DNA from: Meconema thalassinum
Taxonomy: Eukaryota > Arthropoda > Insecta > Orthoptera > Tettigoniidae
NCBI GenBank assembly: GCA_946902985.2
Contig: OX336389.2
Span: forward strand, 1,009,019,441-1,009,083,440
Length of the DNA: 64,000 nucleotides
Direction: 5' to 3'
The translations under genes and the position numbers were made by a program. The notes beneath the pieces were generated by a model that saw only the letters and a list, made by a program, of their open reading frames with translations, was not told the DNA's origin and searched no databases. Of this stretch, positions 56,846 through 64,000 are shown piece by piece (within the stretch, counting starts at the first letter, position 1; every line of letters starts with the position of its first letter).

Positions 56846-57852
56846 TTACGCAACAAATGCCCTAACTGTAGCAGATACTACTTTTCTGCATATAGCACAA
56901 GTGTTAAGTTCTAATGCACACTTGACACATGCTAGCATGTGTCCACAAGGCAAAAATACAACACCTAGTTCATCTTGATAACAAATTTTACATAATTGTT
57001 GGTCACACTTTTGTATCTGTTCGTAAGACAAGTCTTTTCTTTCAGCCTTATGTATTTGCTCCGCGTGTTCTAACTCTAAAGGCACTTTTATGTCTTGTGC
57101 TGCAATCACGTTTTCTTTACGAAGTGTTCACAAATTCCTGACCTTTAAGCAACACCATGTATTTACAGTTTGGTAACCAAAAGGGTCATCAGTCATTTGC
57201 CAATCCTTTAAAGCAAATCCACAATAAAAACATATTGTTTTATCCCCTTCACCATTATAAAAAAATCCAGCTTCACTTAGCTGTTTGGTAAGGTGTTTTA
57301 ATATTAATGGCCAAACATTTTTATAAGATTCTAAACGTTTTTCAACAGAGCTGTACTCTGGGTGTGCTAGTGCTTTAGTCTTGCAAACTCCCAATTTTTC
57401 AAAAGCACACGCCAATTCAACACTGTCTATGGCATATGGACCACATATATCGACACTACCGTTGTTGACTGGTAATACATCATTATTATTATTATTTATT
57501 TGTGATTCAGCAACGTAAGTAGCGGCCAATGGTCTTGTGGTTCGGTATAATGAATGCACTGGTAGGTTACCCACTTGTTTTCCAAGCATGTAAGGACAAT
57601 GAGGAGACCATCGCAAATGGTCTCTAAAGGGATCATCTCCTTCTTCCCAGTGTGAAAGTTCAATACGACAAAACACACAGCACACCACATCTTCTCCGTT
57701 CAAGTAAAAAAAACGGCTTTTGCAAGTTTATGTGTTGACAAAAAGCCTACAGGCCAGGATTCAAATGTTAACCAACGATCATGTTCTGATTTTAAATTTA
57801 ACCCACGTGGTAAACCAACTTGCTCACTTGTTGTATTTGGTACTAACGCCAT
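56846..57852 (-). pseudogene. IAP-like gene (BIR, BIR, RING), right arm, broken
   Basis: From ATG 57852 BIR1 begins (RWLTFESWPVGF, then LSTHKLAKA, which the left arm has lost). A one-base change in a poly-T run at about 57708-57716 shifts the frame before the zinc part (CVFCRIELSHWEEGDDPFRDH). BIR2 has the same missing His segment and frame break as the left arm. The RING (CKICYQDELGVVFLPCGHML to CAICRK) is complete and ends at 56846. This copy is closer to the consensus than the left one. Confidence 0.85.
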
Positions 57853-57937
57853 GTGTTATAAAAAAAACTTTTCCTTATTGTAAGTTATTAACATTGCACA
57901 AGAGCACAGAGTACTTTCAAGCATAATGCATGCTTGT

Positions 57938-58706
57938 TCACTGTCTGTTCATTACGTTAATGGCACATGACGACACCTAAAAGCAAACAAAATAACCCAT
58001 CACTCAATCAATCAATCAATACTTGTAAATAAAACGTTAACGTTAATTGGCATTAATATATCAAAACACCATTAAAAATAAACTGTATGTTGGCACTAAC
58101 AGTAACCCATGTATTTATTTTGTTTTTATAAAGCTACAGTCATTTACATCCCCCTCCCCCTTTAACCAATATATAAACAAAAATGAATGTCATGTCATTT
58201 TGTTCACATTATCATGTTCAAACCCGTGGATATTCGTTGAGTCCATAGGGAACCGCCAATAAATAAAATTTAAAATTTTGTTTTTAGAAAATCCAACATG
58301 GCCTTGTACTTTTCCCAGTCAACAACAACATAGCCATTAATCAAAAAAGCAATCATTGTCCCAGTCATGTACAGGTAATGATTTTTTGTGTAAGAGTTTT
58401 TTTCAGTAGTGGTAAAATGCAATAGCATTTTAAGTTAGGCTTACCTGAGTTTTCAATAGTTCACTGCCTGGAAACAATGGTTTCACTCTACTGCGTCTCG
58501 GGTTTTCAGCAACTGTTACAGCGGTAAGGCTTTTCTTTCCAAGTTTCTAAAAATAAATAAAATGAAACGCTATAAATACCTAAATTTAGGTTAATAAATG
58601 CATTTAGTTAGTTAGTTTAAAAAAATCTCACCTTCACTTGCAGTGGCTTGTTGCTGTTTCCTTCTAGTGGGCTCAAAAGTGCAATGGTTTCTTCTCTCTC
58701 AGACAT
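57938..58706 (-). CDS. Three-exon gene for a 71-residue protein (right arm)
   Basis: Coding exons are 58706-58632, 58546-58445 and 57976-57938, with the same sizes and phase-0 introns as the left copy. Splice sites are kept despite changes around them; for example GSIN in the left copy is GNSN here. The function is unknown. Confidence 0.6.
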
Positions 58707-58937
58707 GTAAGGTATACTGGTTATCTGCAAACAAATAAATAAAATCATTAATTACCTAATCAATAAATAATTTCTTGTAAATATATATAAATAAATAAAT
58801 ATATAAATACCTACCCCACAACAAGGTTAAGTATTTTACACCAACACCAAAACTGTTAAACAAGACCAGGGGTTTCACGCATCGCAATGTGTTCAAAGGT
58901 AGTCACCTAAGTGAGAGTGGAAATGATAACGACATGT

Positions 58938-58946
58938 CTTTATATA
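58938..58946 (-). promoter_or_regulatory. TATA box, right arm inward promoter
   Basis: Minus-strand TATATAAAG, mirror of 48211-48219. Confidence 0.55.
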
Positions 58947-60638
58947 TGTTACGTTGCATGTCTAATCATTTTTCCCACGCTTTGAACATCCTGTTATCGG
59001 TCACGTGGACAGCTAACGCCCAAGGTGAACACTTGTGCCGGATCAAATTTCACATGAACTTGCATTTTGTCACGTACGAAGCAAAACAGGATGTAACTTG
59101 TTTAGCGTACATGTCATCTCACACGTGTATGCATGCATTTCGCACTCCCCTGCCACCACGATTGTCAGATTATTTCACCTTCAAGCGTCCTCTGCGTCTT
59201 TGTCATTTTCCATTGCACCTGTTGTCAAGTCAGATCAGCGCATTCCAATAAGCTCAAATGACATTCACCTCCTGCTCGTCTGCTCCTCTACAAGTTTGTT
59301 TTCTGTATCCGCTTCGACCAATATAGAACCAAGTTCTCATCACCGTTTACACGTTAAAGGCTCTCTTCGGAGGTAAAATATCAGAAAAACGAACCCTCGC
59401 TCTGTCATAAACCGACCCGCCGAAATAGTGATTGTTCTATTAACCATGGTCATTGTGGTTAGCGACAGGTACGTTTAAACACACACACCCAGCCGTATCG
59501 TCTCTCTCAACCACCACGCTTCATGAACATTATAAACATGTAAAGAAAAAAAAGTTTTTTCAACATGTATGGCGTTAGGCCCTTTGTGAATAATTTTTTT
59601 GGAAAAAATATCTACCACATTCGAAAGGGGGCGTTAGCCCGAGTCCTACGATACCGCGTACACGTCTCTAGCGTTATTGGTTTGCGAGATAGAGCAAAAA
59701 GTCTAAAATCACGGTTTTACCTCAACATGGGTTTTCATTCCTGCTCAACACGAATATCCTCGGCAAGAGGACAACGCGACGAAAAAATGGCACCTCGTAC
59801 AAGTCTCTAGGCTTATTGGTTCGTGAGATATCGGCAAAAATCACAAAAAACACATGTTTACCCCAAAGTCGAGTTTCCAATTACTTTTTAAATATAACGA
59901 GTGCTCCTCCATAGCAGAGAGGACGTCACCCCGAGTCCTTGGACCCATCGTACATGTCTCTAGCATGATTGGTTCGCGAGATATAACAAAACGTTTAAAA
60001 TCACGGTTTTACCCCCCCCCCCCCCCCAAAAAAAAAACATGTTTCCAGCATTTCACCTTTTCGACACCGACATTCCCGTAAGGAGCGCAACGAGACGAAA
60101 AAAACCAATTCAAGCACGCCCTCCTAGCATGACTCCTTCCATTCCAAGGTCGCAGGGGCTCACAACTTCCTAAGTGGAGCAGCTTTCCCCTTACCACACT
60201 ACTGTCAGGTTTTTATCTTAGAGACTTGAAATTTATTTTGGGGGTAGAGGGCGTAGGGACCATTGATTTACGTCAAACAAACATTTTTTAAACTCTTTAG
60301 TTTCCAAAATATAGGAATTTCAAAATTCGATTGTTTTCAAAAAAAATAAAAATAAAAAAGTTTTATTATAAAAATAAAGGACATAGAGACCGTTCGTTTG
60401 AGCCATGGCGCAACATTCTATCATGTTTGGTTTTCAAACTATCACCTACTTTCGAAAACAAAAATTTTCAAAACGATTTTCAAAAATATAACGAGTGGTC
60501 CATAGCAAAGCCTCCGTCATCCCGAGTCCAACGACACCTCATTCGTGAATCTCCGACCACGGGTTCGGGAGTCATCGGCAATGTTCGCAGGAAAGTAGGC
60601 TGTGGGTTTAAATCCCCCTTACCCCCCTACTCACTTGA

Positions 60639-60770
60639 GACATTACATAGACGTTTTGGACATGCGAACACGCGCGATATTACCGACGCAGTGCGCGATA
60701 AGCTAGTGACTGGCATAAAACTCGATGACAAAGTTGGTGTATTCTTTGAATACACGGTACGAGAGATATA
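60639..60770 (+). pseudogene. Copia-2 integrase pre-domain, resuming after the palindrome
   Basis: The reading frame continues from the left copia part through the TSD. It contains LHRRFGHANTRDI, the GAG-pre-integrase zinc region, but the later CxxC is degraded (FFEYTVRE). Homology ends near 60770, where unrelated sequence begins. Confidence 0.8.
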
Positions 60771-63189
60771 TTTTCTATTGCTCTTTGCATGTTCATTTCT
60801 TCCTTCCTCTTTGCCAAACACCAACAGTGATCATCTGTTTTCTCCTTGTTGGGCATGTCTCTTATGTCTTCATAAGTATGTTTCAGATATATAACTTCTG
60901 TGGTCCACCTAGCGTCATCTAGTAGCGAACCTCTGAAGCTACTCAATTCCTCATCGTGCAAGATGACTTACTTATCCATTTGGCTACCAGATCTCGTTAC
61001 CATCGTCAGCTATTTTCTCCTTGAGCAAGAGGACTACGTCTACTGTTTCACTCACCATGCTGCGCTAATATCGCCTACTATCAACTCTTAGAAGACCATC
61101 CATCAAGAAGAGAATTATTTTTTGCTAAGTTGGTTATGCTGATATGTATACCTTTTGTTTCCTACCCCCACTCTCTCCCCTTCCTAGGACCTTCCGTGCT
61201 TCGTTGAGCTGCTCTCACTTCTTAGTCGGCAGTCGTAGTAATCAGTTAAGGCTCAACCAGAGCCAGCCTCCTGACCTAACGAGGCATTTTTTTTTAATTC
61301 CACGCCATGTTGGAACTTTAAGCATCAGTGAAGAACTTCACCCTCGCCATGCAACAAAGATAAGTACCTGATTCAAGTTTTAACCTCATCTTCATGATTT
61401 TACTTACCACATGCTTTTAACTATCTTTTATGGGCATTGTGAGGTTACTTGGTTTTGGGCAGAATCATCCTCCGCGGGATTTTCCATGTTGAGCCTTTGT
61501 TTAATCAAGCTAATCTTGGTGAAAAGCAGCATTTCTTATGCTTGCCAAATGAGAAATCTTCTCACTACGTGGGATATTATCTAATACCCACTGTCTACAA
61601 TTTACAAAGCAAGTTCCTCCGCTGGATTTACATTAGCCCCATTTCACTACTAAGATTGTTCTGGAACTTTCCAGATTCGGTACTCAATCTACGAGTCCTG
61701 CCGTCATGTATTTCTCACGTACTTGGGAGAATTCTGTTTAAAACTAAATTACTACAATAGTGAACTTTCGTCCACCGCTGGGACATTCTATGGCGCATTT
61801 AATTGTAAATTACAACTGGTTCAAGAAATAGACTCTCACCTACATAGTGCAATCAGTTCTTCCTATAATTGCAATAACTTTCTTTTCCACAAACTTTGTG
61901 TCTCCACAGTGAACATTTCATATGTTTCAATGAACTATAGTGAAAACCAGTGCTTGCTCAACTTTTCTACCGCGTCGCGATCGTCCGCTTATATTCAAAT
62001 AAGGCCATGAACATTTTCCTTAATTCCCATTTCTCTTTCCTAAACCTCTCACTAACAATCTGCAATAAATTTGTAATCTAGGTCTGTTCCAATAAGGTGT
62101 CATTCTAAGAAGTGCCCTTCCATTTTTGTTGGTTTATCATTAAGTATCTCTGTATAATTTTTGTGATACGTGTCTAGCACACGTTTCAAACTTACATTGT
62201 TCCTCCCTTCAAAATCAGGGAAAACAATTCTCTAAACTCTTGAGCGAGTCATGTTCAGGTTTCACGAAATGGAAACTGCCCCATTTCTCGTGTTTCCTAA
62301 TTAAACATAGGAAGTCTAGAAACTTCCTTTTCACTTTCGCCAGGTTTCACAGTAAGTGACCTGCCCTCTTTGTATAATTCCCATATATTAACTCTGTATA
62401 AATATAAGAAGTTGTAGGAACTTCCTTTTTATTCTTTATGTTTTACATTTTGTTATCTTCGAAGTTGTTATTCTCGTTAGAATGTTCTTTCTGAGGTTTC
62501 GTATAGTACACTGCCTGTACTCCTGTAAATGTTAAAACTTTAATTACTCCATTTTGCCTATTTATGAAATCTTACCAAGATTTTTATACACGGTTTAAGA
62601 AACCTTGTAAATTGTCAATTGCCTGGAGCAACCGTTTAATGTTAAGAGGTCTGCGACCCTATTTGTTAAAAAGTTCAAATGAACTATGTTTATTAAAATT
62701 ATATTGCATAATTGTTAATTTCCTAAAACTTCCTGCATTGTTAAATAAATTAAATATTTGTTTTTGGATTCATCATTTCTCTGATACTACAGTTAGGCAG
62801 GATCCTGGCTTTCCTAGCTCTTCCTAGGTTTATGCCCTCGTTAACACTTAATAAAGCTTTTACTATCTGTCTGGCCAGATCATCACCCTTCCCTATAGTA
62901 CTTTTATTCGTGCTTGGAAGGAAACACACTAAAGCCTCTCTCTGGCAAACTGCCCAAGCCTTATCTGCGGTTCCCGTCAGCTTCGACCAAGCTCGTAGCC
63001 ACTTTAGGTATCCGAGCACATATTTGCGGTGGCAACCGCTTCTAAATGGTTTAAAAGTCAAATTAATAACTTTTGTGGGACTCTCCTCCTATTCTTCTAT
63101 CCTTCTTTTCCAATCCCAAATCTACTTCCTTCTCTTAATCATCTTCCCTTGGTGGGTGGGTTATTCCCTAGCCTATAATCTACCCAAAA
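60771..63189 (+). other. Probable long LTR / leader of a BEL/Pao element, boundary unresolved
   Basis: The stretch has no motif-bearing frame. It ends with ctaccca a few bases before the primer site. A possible LTR start is tgtggtccacctagcgtcat at 60899, which would give about 2.3 kb, long for BEL LTRs. The second LTR is outside the window. Short repeated phrases (agaaacttccttttcac and ggaacttcctttttat, about 62317 and 62418) suggest regulatory repeats. Confidence 0.4.
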
Positions 63190-63209
63190 TTTGGTGCCGA
63201 AACCCGGGA
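63190..63209 (+). promoter_or_regulatory. Primer-binding site of a BEL/Pao retrotransposon
   Basis: The sequence tttggtgccgaaacccggga is the familiar BEL/Pao-type primer site, complementary to a tRNA 3' end (CCA gives TGG). It lies about 260 bp before gag. Confidence 0.8.
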
Positions 63210-63450
63210 GAGTCCATTTTTTATTTCTATTGTTTGTCAAGTGTCATTTGACAATACCTTGCAAATTTTTTATATCTCCTTTGGATCTTTCAGCTATATC
63301 TACGTCATGCAAAGCCTGTGAACGGGAAAGAGGCCGCTCCTGTCTCCTATGGTGTGTCCTGTTCTTTCGACCCATTCTCTGCTGCAAACTTGACAGCATC
63401 TTCAAGGTTCTACAGTTTCGTGAGTTGTATTTCTATTTATTCTTTTTATC

Positions 63451-64000
63451 ATGGCCCCTACTGAAAAAGATGAAACTCTCATTGCTAGACGTTCTTCCTA
63501 TAAAGGGCAACTCACTAGATTCCGAAATTTCATCAGCAAATTAAATCCCGCCGAGCGTGATTTAGATATCTTAACACATCGTCTTAAGTTGTACGAACGG
63601 TCTTATGATTATTATGACCAAATTCAAACCGAGATCGAATCCGCTTGTCCAGACCTGCAATCGGATCGGGACGAGGTCGAACCCTTGTACTTTGAAGGAA
63701 TTGCAAAGGCCCACCAACTGATCCGCAATATCTCAGAACCGGACACTAGGGTCATCAATCCGGCCCAGCTAGCACCCGCTTCAGTTCACGAGAACAAACC
63801 GAAACCGTTACTTCCCAAGATAAGCCTACCGCACTTCTCAGGCAAGGAAGGTGAATGGTATTCTTTTTACGAACTTTATTGCTCCCTAATTCATGAAAAT
63901 ATCGAGATCCCAGACATACATAAATTTTATTTCCTCCGTACGTCTTTGGAATCTGAGGCCTTGACCTTGGTGGAGTCACTGCCTTTAAGCGCAGACAACT
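63451..64000 (+). CDS. gag: BEL/Pao Gag (DUF1759), N-terminal part
   Basis: The frame is open from ATG 63451 to the window edge, 183 codons without a stop. It starts MAPTEKDETLIARRSSYKG. Near residue 125 it contains LPKISLPHFSGKEGEWYSFY, then HKFYFLRTSLESEALTLVE, the DUF1759 signature of Pao-type Gag. It is probably the start of a full polyprotein. The upstream primer site supports this start. Confidence 0.9.
   Translation, partial: MAPTEKDETLIARRSSYKGQLTRFRNFISKLNPAERDLDILTHRLKLYERSYDYYDQIQTEIESACPDLQSDRDEVEPLYFEGIAKAHQLIRNISEPDTRVINPAQLAPASVHENKPKPLLPKISLPHFSGKEGEWYSFYELYCSLIHENIEIPDIHKFYFLRTSLESEALTLVESLPLSADN

Larger units (their letters stand above)
46518..60630. mobile_element. 14.1-kb palindromic element carrying IAP-like and FLYWCH genes
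   Basis: The whole unit is an imperfect inverted repeat. Its tips are GTAAGGGGGTAAG (46518) and, on the other strand, GTAGGGGGGTAAG (60630). It is flanked by TCACTTGA at 46510-46517 and 60631-60638 (8 bp; 9 if one tip base is counted), and the copia-2 frame is restored across it. Arms meet near 53893 with a 41-bp unpaired spacer (about 53873-53913). Each arm encodes five genes in two convergent groups. No transposase, polymerase or integrase is seen. FLYWCH domains, long terminal repeats and TSD size suggest a Mutator-like origin, but a different class is possible. Confidence 0.9.
53914..60630 (-). repeat. Right arm of the palindrome
   Basis: It is the reverse complement of the left arm. It holds the empty site (cgtggtgacctaag, about 55726-55739) for the SINE that is present on the left. 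Its FLYWCH-2 gene keeps its ATG. Confidence 0.92.

Noticed and set aside
46518..60630. Assembly artefact (fold-back read) as the explanation of the palindrome
   Set aside because: Arms differ by substitutions, indels, minisatellite length and a SINE with its own TSD in one arm only, and the whole unit has a target duplication inside a copia frame. An artefact would give near-identical arms and no TSD.
1..64000. CRISPR arrays, bacterial-type operons or ribosome-binding sites
   Set aside because: The window is eukaryotic nuclear DNA; no regularly spaced direct repeats with unique spacers are present.

Overview
The window is a stretch of insect nuclear genome made almost entirely of nested transposable elements. 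The support for an insect is (TTAGG)n-type arrays, tRNA-derived SINEs with arthropod-style tails, BEL/Pao, copia, gypsy, RTE and CR1 elements, and hAT and Tc1 DNA transposons. A large polyneopteran genome is plausible, but I cannot name a species. I see no ordinary host gene, no rRNA gene and no functional tRNA gene. Most boundaries below rest on target-site duplications (TSDs) read directly from the sequence.

Region by region. 1-2.4 kb: two decayed LINE fragments on the minus strand. 2.9-3.55 kb: a SINE split by a 415-bp repeat, whose inverted second copy lies at 7.3-7.7 kb. 8.26-8.6 kb: a hairpin MITE. 8.6-10.7 kb: a dead ZMYM1-like hAT transposon. 11.2-11.8 kb: minus-strand SINEs. 11,943-39,830: one hAT-like transposon with a perfect 8-bp TSD (ATGTAGGT), about 3.3 kb originally, swollen to 27.9 kb by nested insertions. 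These are a SINE at 12.5 kb, an RTE LINE at about 14.7-18.3 kb, another SINE, a young 13.5-kb gypsy element (18,751-32,267; identical-looking 815-bp LTRs, minus strand), and a 6-kb copia element (33,257-39,248, TSD GTAAA). The copia element itself carries an intact Tc1 transposon (34,152-35,614).

From about 40,975 a second copia element begins. It is interrupted by a CR1-like LINE (about 41.6-45.57 kb) and then, with TSD TCACTTGA, by a 14.1-kb element (46,518-60,630) that is one giant imperfect palindrome centred near 53,893. The copia reading frame resumes at 60,639 for about 130 bp. From there to the right edge lies the start of a BEL/Pao element (primer site at 63,190, gag from 63,451).

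The palindrome is the most unusual object. Each arm carries, transcribed inward, a TATA box, a three-exon gene for a 71-residue protein, an inhibitor-of-apoptosis-like gene (two BIR regions plus RING, broken) and a 93-residue protein of unknown function. Transcribed outward from the centre are two paralogous FLYWCH zinc-finger genes. TTAGG arrays and a TTGGCTTT-type minisatellite flank the centre. I see no transposase or polymerase. The 8- to 9-bp TSD, very long terminal inverted repeats and FLYWCH domains point to a Mutator-like (MULE) or similar cut-and-paste origin; that is inference. The arms differ by substitutions, indels, a SINE found only in the left arm and a lost start codon, which argues against an assembly fold-back.

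The gypsy element has its own points of interest: an OTU-type cysteine protease domain at the N-terminus of Pol, a textbook -1 frameshift signal at the gag/pol junction, and unexplained 788/794-bp direct duplications flanking the whole element.
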